Assembly: GCA_023105745.1 (NCBI GenBank) | Contig: JALGQZ010000007.1 | Coordinates: 50,697,569 to 50,761,568 of the forward strand | Length of the DNA stretch: 64,000 nucleotides | Direction of reading: 5' to 3' | Origin: Austropuccinia psidii | Lineage: Eukaryota; Basidiomycota; Pucciniomycetes; Pucciniales; Sphaerophragmiaceae | Notes under the pieces: generated by a model | What the model saw: the letters and a program-made list of their open reading frames with translations, nothing else | The model's database searches: none | What the model was told of the DNA's origin: nothing | Shown: one piece after another, positions 10,305-22,196 of the stretch | How positions within the stretch are numbered: the first letter of the stretch is position 1 | Layout: the number at the start of each line of letters is the position of its first letter | Translations under genes and position numbers: made by a program

Positions 10305-10925
10305 ATGGTCCTGTTACACATGATTTTAGCATTACTACAATCACACATATCAGAAATAAGATACCACCTACCTCAAGCTCCAAAGGATGAATTTCCGACC
10401 AAGCTCCAATGTGGGATTCGCTACAAGAGTGGTAGGGAAATTAGATCTAGGTTTGAAAATTTTGTTTCCTCCCGCATCAAGATTCTTTCTATGTCTGCTG
10501 CCCGTGAGAATAATGAAATCATGCAGGAAGCCCAGCTACCTGAATGGCATGAAGGTGAATGGAATCCAATGTTCCACCAAAAATTACGGTCTTTCTCCAA
10601 TGTAATTATAACAACAAATGGTTTTCATAATCGTGTTCATAGAGATGAGAAGGACATGAATACTTGGACTTATCGTTTGTTCAAATTCTTTGACAAATCA
10701 GCCATAGAACCAATTCCATCTCCCATCCACTCCTGTGGCTATGGCCTCTCATTTCCTGAATACTCCACACTTTTGTATTTTTCTTGCAAACAAGGTATTA
10801 TTGAGCTTCTCTGGAAAACTTCAACCACTTTTCACCAGACCACTCAGCCACCTCCTATTTTTGATGAACTTCCCACCATAAATCACTTTGGCTGTTCTTT
10901 CCAAATCAAATCCAAGCTATATTAA
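10305..10925 (+). CDS. Tet-like 2OG-Fe(II) oxygenase domain ORF (TET/JBP type)
   Basis: A 206-codon uninterrupted ORF. Residues 105-125 read GFHNRVHRDEKDMNTW, with a candidate iron-binding H-x-D at His112-Asp114. Residues 163-180 read QGIIELLWKTSTTFHQTTQ, with the distal iron ligand likely His177. FGCSFQIKSKL near 195-205 would supply the 2-oxoglutarate-binding basic residue (Lys in place of Arg). This spacing, especially W-x5-FHQT, matches my recollection of basidiomycete Tet-like oxygenases, which are often linked to transposons and related to enzymes that oxidise 5-methylcytosine or thymine in DNA. It appears N-terminally short. The first Met is at 10305, divergent from the MULE/OTU remnant. 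Substrate and activity are unknown. A profile search against the Tet-like 2OG oxygenase family would decide. Confidence 0.65.
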   Translation: MVLLHMILALLQSHISEIRYHLPQAPKDEFPTKLQCGIRYKSGREIRSRFENFVSSRIKILSMSAARENNEIMQEAQLPEWHEGEWNPMFHQKLRSFSNVIITTNGFHNRVHRDEKDMNTWTYRLFKFFDKSAIEPIPSPIHSCGYGLSFPEYSTLLYFSCKQGIIELLWKTSTTFHQTTQPPPIFDELPTINHFGCSFQIKSKLY

Positions 10926-11504
10926 AGAGCTAAAAGCCTTATATGTATGGATCCAATAACCCAAGAAGAGAAGACATATGGACGTCAAGAAAATATTCAA
11001 AATGAAAAGAAAAGACATCAACCGAAAAAATGAAGCTTTCAAACATATAAATTTCTTGTGATTTTCCATTTCTTTTGATGTAGCTTTTCAACCTTAGACT
11101 AGGATACTTATGCATAAAATGGGATAGTTGATGCAAGCTTGAGTACATATTTTCCTTTGGTGACTTTCTTGAAATATATGTCCTTAAGTATCCTTAGGAA
11201 TTTCCTTCATGTATTCTGTTTGAAGTCAGGACTTCGAATATAAAGATTCTTCTCATTCAGAGCTTGATACAATTATATTGAAATATCCAAGAATAAATTT
11301 CCTTGCCTCTCTAAATTGAGCTGTTTTTTTTCAAACAATCTTTTATTGAACCTCACGTGTTTCTATTTATAATACAAATAGTAACTGCAAACCACAAGCC
11401 GGCCTGATTAGTATCAAAATTACTTTAGTATATATTCTTGCTCTCCAGTTCATTTCATTTACCATTCATTCCTGTCAAGATCAAACTGAATCTTTTTTCA
11501 AAAT

Positions 11505-14113
11505 ATGGATTCTTCCAAGCCATATTGCCTTGGTATATTGAAAACCCATGTATGCCTCACTAATCCCATTCAGAAACCTTTTCCACCAGATGATTGGATT
11601 TTCTTATGTCATACAAGTCAAAATTCATTCTTGTATACATGACATCAAAGAGAAGCTTGGGGTAGCCTTCCTCTGGATGTCACCTCTGCACTCGTACCAT
11701 TATTGGGTGACCCCAATTTCTTCATATCCTGTGGTCCTTCTGGCATGTGGCACACCAATCTAGAGAAAAACCCCAACCAGAAAGTATTCATTGAAATCTT
11801 TCTCAAGCTTAAGCTTTACAAGAAAAACATCACTATTCCAATATTAATGTTTATTTTTTTGTTTTCCTCAGAAAGCATTGATATATTTGACCTCATTAGG
11901 AAGAATTCAATATTAATTCACCAACCAGCCACATACAACAGCTCTGAACATTGTGGGTGTTCACTTATCTCACACCTGGAGCCCCAGCCTGTTATCTCTT
12001 CTCAGAACGTATTGTTGTCACCTGAGCTGCACTCACAGCTCCTGAAGATTCCAAGGGGGAATGACCTTCCACAAATCAAATCCCTAATACCATTCCTAAA
12101 ATCATCACTCAAGCCTCATCAAAAGAAAGGATTAGCATTTCTCCTAGATAGAGAAGCCCCAAATGGAAAATCGGCAAAATCTCTGTGGTTAAAGAAACCA
12201 TCATCCTCATCTACAAGAATAAACTTGATACATAGCATCAAAAAGAAGCAAGTAAATAACCTCAAAGACTCCTTCAGCCATACTCCCTTGGGCTGTCTGC
12301 TTGCTGATGACATGGGACTAGGGAAATCAATTCAGTGCATATCACTCATATGTATGACTCTTGAAGATTCCAAAAGAGATATTCCACCATCCATTCACTT
12401 TCTTAATAAAAAACAAAAACACTCCACACTCATAATATGCTTACCTTGTTTGATAAAGAATTGGGAAGATGAATTAAAATTACATACAGACATATCCCAA
12501 CTAAAGATTGTCACCTATCATTGGAAGAAAAGAAAGGAGATTGGACTTAAAAAAATGGTCTGAAGCTGATATTGTAATATCTAGCTATCATTTGTTAGCC
12601 CATGAGTTTGGCCAGCCTGATAATATAGAAAGCTCTTGAATTTACCATAGCGAATGGTACTGAGTTGTCTTAGATGCGGCCCAGTGAGTTTTTCAATGTA
12701 TTACTTATAAATTGTGGAATTCTGATGAAAGATATATAAATTAAATTGACATACCTAGTCAGATAAGAAGTCAGGAGTCAACTTTCTTCAAAGCTGACAG
12801 GAACCCCTATTCAAAACAGTATAAATGACTTAATGAGCCTAATAACCTTCATTACAGCACCTCAAAGTGAAAAACAAGATAATTTGGTACCAGAAATATT
12901 GGAAGAGCTCAAAAAAGGAAATTATAGCCCCCTTCAGTTATGCCTGAGGCATCTTTGTCTACAAAGAAACAAGGACCGCATTTTAAATGATCTACCTGAA
13001 ATTAATCATGATTATATCCATGAACCTCTCTCAGATTGGACTTTAGATAGATATAATGATATTTGCAAAGAGTTCATATCATCATCTAATCAAGGCTCAG
13101 AAATGTTCTTCAAGTATATAAACAAGCTTTGCCTTTGTTGCAATCATCACTTGCTTAGTGAAAGTATATATGACATTGAAGGTATGATCTCACCATATGG
13201 GACACAGATAGAAGGGAGTTTTTTTAATAGTACCATAACAGAACATGTTGATGTCAAAAAATGTCTACAAAGCACTAAAATTAAGAGGCTCCTGAAAATT
13301 CTTTTATCACGCTGAAACATTAAAAATTCAACCCCCAAATCAGTGATTTTTTCACAGTTTACAACATTTCTTGATTTGTAAGTTGGGTTATTTCCCTTAT
13401 TTTGTCTATTAAACTTCTGCTTTGTACCTCTCCTTTGATAATTATTTGTGATAAACTGTTAGGATTGGAATTGTCTTAGAAAACAATAAGATCGTTTTTA
13501 CACGTGTTGATGGAACAATAGGCCAAGCTACACAGGAAGCAGAACTTAAGAAATTCAAGGAAAACACCAATGTAGAAGTACTTGTGGCTTCTATAGGGGC
13601 TGCAGGGGTTGGTCTGAATATAACTGGTGCAGACGTGGTATTTATAATGGTATGAACTATGATTACATGACCATGAGGCGATATTTTAATATAATCTATA
13701 TATCTAATATATATCTAGGAGCCTCATTGAAATCCAGCTGCTGAAGATCAAGCTATTTATTGTCTACATCACATTGGACAAAGGAAAAATATAATGGCAT
13801 ACCATTTGATATCACCTGATACAGTGGAGATAAACATGCAAAGGGTATGTTAATTCATAAGAAGTTTTATTTGATGAAAAACTTAGAACCACTTATTTTA
13901 TATTTATGAATTACAGGTACAACAGAGGAAGTGGACTTTGGCAAGGTGTGTACATTTTTAATCATTCAAATCACTGATCGCATTTTATTTTCCTGTCCTT
14001 ATGGTGGTTATTTTTTTCATGTAAGAACAACTTTAGCAAGTACTTTGACATATGCTGAGCTATCAAAACTTTTATTAGAGACTCATATGAACATCAAAAT
14101 TGAAAGTGGGTAA
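11505..14113 (+). pseudogene. HLTF/RAD5-like SNF2 helicase gene with introns, disrupted
   Basis: The ATG at 11505 opens a possible HIRAN-like N-terminus (WGSLPLDVTSALVPLLG). SNF2 motifs follow in order: LKPHQKKGLAFLL; Walker A GCLLADDMGLGKSIQ (about 12290-12335); LIICLPCLIKNWEDEL; VVLDAAH (motif II with Glu changed to Ala, split by an intron at 12684-12758); LTGTPIQNS; LRH..L.RNKDRILNDLP; SVIFSQFTTFLDL; VDGTIGQATQ; ASIGAAGVGLNIT; AYCLHHIGQRKNIMAYHLI; and a C-terminal TLTYAELSKLLLE ending at 14113. Clean GT-AG introns fit at 13378-13462, 13650-13718, 13845-13916 and 13946-14025. In-frame stops lie at 12637-12639, 12661-12663, 13313-13315 and near 13729, with frame shifts near 12553 and 12795. 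Retained introns show capture at DNA level. Family call is firm; function is lost. Confidence 0.9.
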
Positions 14114-14149
14114 CTGTGAAATTATAGTTCTTTTGGATTAAAAAAAATT

Positions 14150-14271
14150 GGGGTGTGAATTTAGTAATCACTTGGATGCATGGATTTAGCAAACTGCATC
14201 CATGAAAGGCGTGAAGGCGTATCTGACTCCACAATTTTATGCGTAGGCATAGGCGTGGAAATATCACTCCC
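14150..14271 (-). repeat. Right terminal inverted repeat of the MULE-like element
   Basis: Reverse complement of the left TIR over about 120 bp with a few substitutions. It begins about 36 bp after the SNF2 stop codon, so the captured gene reaches almost to the element end. The outermost bases differ slightly (GGGGAGTG against GGCAGTG). Confidence 0.9.
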
Positions 14272-14280
14272 CTTTTTTAA

Positions 14281-15353
14281 TTCTTACTTTTACATGAAAG
14301 ATTATTCTTGATGTGAGGTAATAGTATTGTTGAAAAAGAGGCATCAAAATTAGAAGAAAAACATATTTTTACACAATGAAACCCATTTCTTGGCCTTCTG
14401 TTAGCCATACAGCTAAAAGAAAATATTCATATTACCCTTCTCATATTCTAATCATCTTTCACTACCCTTATTAACTAAATTTTTGATAAGAAGAATTCCT
14501 CCAAGAGAAATATTTATTAATTGATCTCAAAGACTGACTGGGATATCTGGGGTTGAAGTTCTTGATCTGGAATTCCAGGCTTCAACAAGTTAGCAACCCC
14601 TATTACTTTGCCATATGAAAACAAGATATACAATTAGCAATAAAAAATTTAAGGGATCCCAAAGTGCTTCCATTCTTTATGATTTACAGCTTCTTATCTT
14701 CAAAAATAACCAAGATATCTGGGATTGAAGTTTCTTTCGCACTGAAAGAATTCCCTGCATAATCATCTTATGTGCAAGAGGATAAGGGAAGAGATATAGC
14801 ATGAATGATTAAATAGCTCATAAACCCATGAAGTTTTGTATTATTCTTTTAACTACATCTAAAAAGTTGAATGAGATTTTTTAGCTGGAAAATGAACAAG
14901 ACAGAAGTGGCTGTACAAAGAATGTAATAACTTATACACCACTTATGTTTGAGCCAAAAATGTATAGAGTCTCAAAGACCTCTAAAATGATAAAAAATGA
15001 TTTTACATAGATTTTATTAACTGTTTGATATATCTCTGAAAGGCAATGAAAGCTCTTATGTGACCCTTTATATTATTAGCCTTGCATCAATATAGACTTG
15101 CTACTATAGCCAAGTAGAAGGTTCAAAACCACATTTTACTCATTTACGTCTTAACGAGGCTTTTTAAGAACAAGCGGGCCATAAAAGGTTAAAATTTTCA
15201 TTTTCATTCTTGGAAAAGGGAAAAAAACCTCCACCAATCCCAACAAGGCATAAGAGGAGCCTTTCTCTCACTCAATTTAAGAATGAAAAATTTAACTATT
15301 CTTATATTCCTACATATTAAGACTTCCTTCGGAAGTGGTAACCTTGTAATACT
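14281..15353. repeat. Repeat R1, copy 1, right half
   Basis: Aligns with 62933-64000 to the window end, so R1 probably continues in both copies. Both copies hold a conserved 15-base hairpin, ACTTCCTTCGGAAGT, near 15323 and 63978. No gene was recognised. Confidence 0.88.
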
Positions 15354-18300
15354 AATGGTTATACATATAATAATTACTATTTTGGTGTGTATGACGATAG
15401 CTCAGATAATAAAACCTTCACCCAGGGCTCTCAAAGGTACTCACCATTTCTAATTGTATTAGTAGATCCCTTTCATTTATATTCAACTATATTATGTTGC
15501 AGTTTATTTCCCAAACTTGTGTTTCTATCTGTAATCAACTATATTGTAGATATCCCATACAGCCAGCCATAAAGATTCTGATTTTGACTTCTGGTGCTTG
15601 ATTGAAGTATTCCCTTTTATCTGACTGGGTTAGTTTAAATAATTTCTCATCATTTAGATTGAATAATTTAATATATGTTATTGAAAATTATGGAGGCTCT
15701 TGACACACTTTTTAGTGTCTTAAAATTTTTAGGAATACAGTAATCATTAAAACTGGCTTCTAAGGTAAGAAACAGAGCATTTTTCATATCAATTGACATA
15801 TTAAATCTCCTTCCTTGATGAAAGCACTGTAGATTTTCTGTTTATCTACCAAACCCCAACTAAATGTAATTTAAGTTACTGGAAGACTAAACTCAAAATA
15901 TACATCTTTTGTCTGATACAAAATTTATGTGTATTTTTGTTTATTGTTGTTGAGAAATTATTCAACAACAAATGATTACTTAAAATTTTCCCTCCTGATA
16001 TCCTTATATGTAGAAGGATAAGTGTTTTTTAATAATCTTGTATTATGTTCCAAATTCCTGCTTAATTTTTGAATTATTTTGCAAAGCCTAATGAATTTAG
16101 TAATTCATAATTTAGATTTCAAATGATGAAAACTTTCCAATTTTAAATTTGCTTCAAATACATATGAAAAATGTGTAAGAGTCATGGGGTTATCAAGTTT
16201 TTCCCATTTTCTGAGTCTCCTTGGAGTTAAGATAAAGGAGTTGAATCAGCATGCCCTGTACAAGCAATATTTGAAATAGTAAAAAAAATACTTTAAAGTT
16301 TAGGAAGAAGTTCTACCATAAATAGTAGTACATTAATAAAAAAACAGCTTTTGAGCTAATTCAACTGGGTTTTATTTGGTACTTCCCTTAAATAATGTCA
16401 TATTTTCTTAAATTCCTTCAAATAGAATTATGAAGGAATCAGAGAAGGCCTCTATTTAAATATTTTATATTTCATGTCACAATAATTTCCTTTCCAAACT
16501 AGTGGAAGTAAAAATTAAGGAAATAGCTTGAGAGCTACAGAAAGATTGCTCTTAAATTCTGAAGGGTTAAATCAACTGAATAGAAGAACTCAAATATGTC
16601 TTTTTAGCTATTGTAACTATTGTATCTTACTCCCAAATCCTATAAGTAGTGTCCTAGAAGAAGTGTCTCTCTACATTGAGCACATTTTCCTCAAATCTTA
16701 TGTTACAGTTATTCTTTAATATTTATTAGGATCCTTATTTAAATGAGGTAAATTAATTGTTAAGAATTCCGAGATGAAATTTCTGAGAAATGTTCTCACT
16801 AAAATGATCCAGATAGGAATCTTGATATTCTGAATATTTCTCATAGTATTATTAGTTTAGAAGTCTTATGTTTCAAAAACAATGATTTCTAGAGAGAATA
16901 AATGAATAGATCAGTTTTTTCTACAATTCAAGGTGCATATTTTGAAAAGTATTTTGGTTTATTCATCAAATACCTGTTTTTATAATGTATTTCCTACTAT
17001 TTTCCATAAATAAAGAGTTCTTAATCAAAAGAATTCATGAAAATTATTATAGAACTAATATATCCTATGAGGTAGCTTAAGCAAAAAATAATCATGGTGA
17101 TCATATTGAAATTTTTCAAATACATTTTTTGAGGGATCAAAAGAAAAGAGAAATTTTGCATTATAATTCAATCTTATTGTGCCTTTCCTTACTGGTTAAG
17201 GAGCATATCAAAGAAAAAATATGTTTCAGGAAAAATGTGTTTGGTATATAATACCTGACTTAGAAATTATAAACCTGGAGCTTTAGAAATAATTGGAGTC
17301 TAAACAGCTTTAAGAAAAATAATAGTTGCATTTTGGATTTTATCATAAAAATGATATTCAGGCTCAGAAGGAATAACAATTATATAAGATGAAGATTTAG
17401 AAATTCATTCAAATAATCTCAAGGCGCTTAATAGAAATATAAGGAAGCAGTAAATATAAAAAGATTTTAAAGATAATTAATGGAAGAAAGAGCTAGAGAT
17501 GTCTACCCAAATAAACACAGAGCTTTGGGTATACTTAATACTCCACAATATCATAAAGCACTATCAGTGAGTTAATACATTAGATCTACACAAAAAGTAT
17601 ATTCCCATAATTTCCAAGTCACATATAGTTCATGCAAGAGCACAAAAAACCTGTATCACAATATAAACCTATTTATTATTTAAGGTATGGACACACCATA
17701 GACTAGCAAGACTCCTTAGCTAGACCAATGAAATGTCTTTAAAATAGCTAAGAGGTTATTACAAGGTACAATAACACCATTGGTGTTTCAAGAGTTATTA
17801 CTAATTGAATTATTTCTCAGTCTCTATACACCAATATATTGTGACTAGTCATATGCTGAGTACTATTAAAACCTCCCATTGTTGAAGTAAAAAGGTGGAA
17901 TATATAAAGCAGAGCTATCATTGAATCAAAATGTTGACTAATTATTTTTATATTATTTTACAATTCCCTTTAGTAAGTTTTCTAATTTCATTATATAGTA
18001 ATGAATGAAATAGTATTTATTTCAAATCACTATTATATATCATGGAGGCTTTCTTTATAATATAAGAATTAAGCATTATTTTTGTCATATTGAATGTGGT
18101 TTTCCAAATTATTTTTCCATAAAGTAATATTGCTGGAGATTTTTTAAAAAAATAATTCCTCCAAGGATTTTTCAGAGAATTGTTTTACAAAACGTATTTA
18201 GTAAGCCATTAGCCATTATTTGAACATATTATTAAGTTAATTAAATATAAATTAGAAGATTGGGAATTCACAAATATATTGTCTTAACCTGAAAGTAGTG

Positions 18301-18583
18301 AAAGGCTTACAATAATATGATATAAATTCTAAATATAATTATGGTAATTTCCCCTTTAGGTTACTTCATTGATCTTAAATGAAGAGGAAATCCCTCAATA
18401 ACAATTCCTTCAATCTCTTGGATTAACTTTGGTCCCATTCAGAAGTATGATCTATCAATTTACAGGTGTCAAACATCAACTGATAATTGACACCAAACAA
18501 AGTAATTATTATTAAGTTTTGTAAATCATATATATTAGTTTTGGAAAAAATAATAATATTTGAGCTTCCAAAAGGGTGCTGAA
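15354..18583. other. AT-rich sequence without recognised genes
   Basis: Only short random ORFs of at most 63 codons. A stretch near 15400-15470 (CACCCAGGGCTCTCAAAGG..ACTCACC) resembles the inner end of the E-family LTR near 31777-31805, so a small LTR remnant may be present. Nothing else can be supported. Confidence 0.4.
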
Positions 18584-20440
18584 TGCAAGCGTTGAGCTAA
18601 ATTTTATATACTCAAAAAGGCCAAAAATAATTCTTGGAATATACAGAACCCATAAGTGATTTATATATTCAAAATTTATTATTTTCATAGAGAAAAATAT
18701 GAATAGCATTATTTTGAGTAAGTAAGCTCAAATATTCCACACAGGAGTTCACCTAGGGTAGCTTCATAGAGTAAATAAGCCTAAATTATGTATATGAGGC
18801 AGAAATATGCAAAATACTTCAATAACTAATCATCAATACCACATAGAAGAATTGTGAAAACTTTTTTTTTGAATTTTAAGGCCAAAATAATGGGTTTGTT
18901 AATATTAAAATGTGAAATAGAGCCTACTATTTGTGCTACAAATTTTTATTGAGCTCAGAATCACTTAATTAATACATGTGTTTTTGGAACACCCGTAGTG
19001 GATATCAGTCTTCAAACTTGAACCACTATTTTGAAATGAAAATAGCTTGTGAGGACAAAAGACATCAGAAAGAGAAAGGGTACCACAATTTCTGAGGAAT
19101 CTGAAATCTAGAAAGTACTAAAATCTTGATAAATGGATGATATTGGAAAATTGGTAAATTAAAACCCTTTGGGAACTTTTTTACTCAGGCTAAGTCTCAT
19201 TGAATGATGAGAAAATAGAAAATAAGCTTCTATTTTGGAATGGCAAAGAGGAAATGAGAAGCTATTCCTTGTTTAAAAATGTCCATTATTGATTATTTTC
19301 CATTAATAAGCCAAAATAAATCAATAAAAGCAACTCTGGGACTAGTATCCATGAACTTACATCCTGGAAACTAGCTGTATCTATAACATCTGCTTTTGTA
19401 TTTAGAAATAAGGTAAAAACCTCAAAAATTCATTAGAAATACAATTCTTAATTAAAACTTCTGAAACTTTAAGGACCAATGAAAAAAGGGATAATCTATA
19501 GTAAAGCCAAAAAGAGTTATGACTTCATTATTCAAATCAAAAGTTCTACTTACAGTCCATTTTAGATGTTTACACATGAAACACTGTATCTTCAAAAACT
19601 CACAGAAAATGTAAGCTATGATGAAATTTTCAATGAAATCAATACCTTTGAGGAACTTGTTTCAATTTTGAAATGAAAGAAGATTTACAGTCTTTAATTC
19701 TTTATTTCTCAACCATAGACAGGTTGGTAGCAATGAAAATTGATGTGATTGATTATTTATCATAATTTTAGGTGAAAAGAAGTGATCTAATAATTGATAC
19801 AAATCATGTAGCTAGTTCTTATGCTTTATCCATGGAATGAAAATCAAATATTGATTAGACTTAAAAGAAGCCTTCTATTGCTTTGATTCATTCATTCCAT
19901 TATAATTAAGTTGAATCATTAAATAATTAATAATCCAAGAAAGTATCAGTTATTGGATCATTCTTTAATGTATTGAATTTTTGAAGTCAATCAAAAAAAG
20001 GTAAATAATATAATATTAATATTTAAAATAGTAATATAGATATATATTTGTGCATTATTAAATTTATAAAACCTTTGACTCTATAAGTCCACAAATAGTT
20101 TTTCAAATAGCTCTACCAATCCTTTGCAAGGTATCATTGTAGTATCAGTGATCTATTTAGAAATTTCTGGCTCTTTTTCCCTAGTTTTTAGTTTTTTTTC
20201 AAGAATTTATGATAATTACTCCTGACAAAAAAACATTAATTAAATTAATCACATATTCTTTGAAAAGATTTTTTATTATTCCATCTTCCTGTAATTGATT
20301 CTAGTAGAAAGATAAGACTTAATTTTATAATAACCAGTAGTGTATAGAAGTTAAAATAAAGAAATCATTCTTAATAAGAAAAGATTTAGCAATCTTGATC
20401 AGTAGTAGTACTATCAAGATTTTAATAAACAACTCTTATA
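18584..20440 (+). repeat. Degenerate solo LTR of the element C family
   Basis: Reverse complement of the element C LTRs. Matching blocks in the same order include GGCC...ATATTCAAAA (18620-18680), the block around CACCTAGGGTAGC..AGTAAATAAG (18750-18780), the GTAGTGGATATCAGTCTTCAAA segment (about 18996) with GACAAAAGACATCA (about 19055), and the GTCCATTTTAGAT..CTTCAAAAACTCACAG segment (about 19556-19607). Terminal bases are eroded (TGCAAGCGTTGAG for TGTGAGCCTTGAG), and the right end is approximate. No internal element sequence flanks it. Confidence 0.8.
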
Positions 20441-22081
20441 CTAAGTATGTTGTATTTATACAAATAAAATAATACAATTAATAGATTCTATACTATTCTA
20501 TTCTGATATAAAAGACATAATTTAATTATTAGAATAAAAGCTTAATCATATAGGAGATCATATTTTTTCCACATATAAGTGGCTCAATCACAGAAAGTGC
20601 TTTTATCCATCATATTTGCTATGTAGAATATCCCAGATAACACTACATGAATTAATTTAAATTCAGTATAAATTTTATATTTTGATCATTATATCTTCAT
20701 AAAAAATCCTGTTACTTTACTTCTTTTCTTTCATTCTTGTAAAAGGTTCATCTTTGACTCAGTTGAGCCAAATATATGCAGTAAAATATTATTTGAAAAC
20801 CAGGCTAGCCTCAAGAATTTTTTTATTTTCTTTCCATCATAAATCTACAATTATTATCATAATAGATAATAAGGGCTCATAGAAGATTTACTAAATTATC
20901 CCCTCTTTTCCTTTGGAGAGAACCATTACATATTATATAATTTGAAGCGTAGTTCTACTGAAGGAGAAGCCAAGAAGAATTAAATTTTGTATTCCACTAA
21001 CTAGAGGTACTATGAGCCTTTTATGTGAGGCTTTTTGGAAATTTTAAGAGAAATAATTAGGTCTGAATGGTTCTGGTGAGTCATTGTATCAACCCAGACT
21101 ACTTCCTTTTTAGCTAAGATATCTACCAACTCCAACATAATGAAAATTCAACACACTTATTCTCTGAGGTTTAAAATTTGAAGTCCACAAAATGTTATGG
21201 CCTTATCATTTTGTGTTTGGGAATATTTTTCTTATCATAGAATATTGAGTTATATTTACATAATGAAAGGAAATAATTTAGAAAAAAAACCTTCCTTCAT
21301 AGCATATATACAGGAATAATTGGAATGTGTCAATGTTTCAGGGGAAAAATATGAAGAACTTATCATTACTTGTCTCAAGTATTCAATATTTCTACAAATG
21401 AGTGATTTGATTTATTAGAAACATTGCTATCTTAATATCTATGTCTCAATTCTTAATGAGCCTGTCACCATTCTGTATGTATTCCAGACCTCAAGAAAGG
21501 AAACAATTTCTGAAAATGCTATTAAATGGGTTGAAATACTAGTTACTACTGGCAAGTTGTATATCAAACTCCACCATGTGACAGCACCTCCAGGATCAAG
21601 GCCCTGAATCACAAAGCTCATGTAGCTGACAGTGTGGGATCAAATAAGGAAGTACCTTGAGGGGGAAATTATAGGTAGGTCTGTTTTGAATTGAAGAATT
21701 TTCCAATAACCATTGGTTCTAAGGTGTATTAGCTGCCCCTCAAAATAATAATGGATAGTCAGCCTACAGAGAATCACAAGATAAAATAATATCTGTTGTT
21801 TTAAAAGATAGAACAGACTTATCAATAGTCTCTAAATAAGACCCATCAATAGCTCTATAGCCAAACCTCTGATATGACACTATAATAAACTAAAGACTAC
21901 TATTTGATTTTATCTCACAAAGACTAATAAAAAGATTTTCTTTTGATTATATTGTTTTTTTTGATATGACTACTAATGATAAGATTAGTAGATTAAATAA
22001 GAATAATAATTCTTTAATAATTACTTTTAATAATCTTATATAAATACTAGTAAGATTTTCACTATGGCCACTATTCTTTAA
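20441..22081. other. AT-rich sequence without recognised genes
   Basis: Short, non-overlapping small ORFs only, with no protein motif, RNA gene or long repeat recognised. Small minus-strand ORFs at 21439-21621 and 21640-21825 look like chance. Confidence 0.4.
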
Positions 22082-22196
22082 TAATACTAAGCTCCTGAGA
22101 TTTTCACTACAGCTATAATACTAAGCTACTGAGCTTTTCAATATAGCTATAATACTATTCTTCAAAAATACTAAGATACTGAGATTTTCACAGCTA
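22082..22196. repeat. 34-bp tandem repeat, about three units
   Basis: Units start at 22082, 22116 and 22150, each beginning TAATACTA and ending in a TTTTCA..AGCTA type sequence. The third unit has about 13 extra bases. It lies in non-coding DNA shortly before a solo LTR. Confidence 0.8.

Larger units (their letters stand above)
8954..14271 (+). mobile_element. MULE-like DNA transposon carrying OTU, Tet-like and SNF2 sequences
   Basis: A 5.3-kb insertion with long terminal inverted repeats (8954-9093 and 14150-14271) sharing AGTGATATTTCCACGCC at the tips and most of the following 100 bp. It is flanked by imperfect 9-bp duplications, TTTCTTTAA at 8945-8953 and CTTTTTTAA at 14272-14280. The unoccupied paralogous site at 62924-62932 reads TTTTTTTAA, and R1 is continuous there. 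Long TIRs, a 9-bp duplication and the internal OTU/MULE tail point to a Mutator-like element. No complete transposase catalytic domain was seen, so this copy is probably non-autonomous and Pack-MULE-like. Inside are the OTU tail on the minus strand, then a Tet-like oxygenase and a SNF2 gene on the plus strand. Confidence 0.85.

Noticed and set aside
12684..12690. Reading motif II of SNF2 as DAAQ followed by a stop
   Set aside because: A perfect GTGAGT donor and an acceptor at 12758 restore DAAH and the following IRSQESTFFK frame, so the apparent Gln-stop is intronic.
8954..14271. hAT assignment because the left tip reads CAGTG
   Set aside because: The right tip lacks the CAGTG form, TIRs are over 100 bp, the duplication fits 9 bp and an OTU/MULE tail is inside; a Mutator-like element fits better.
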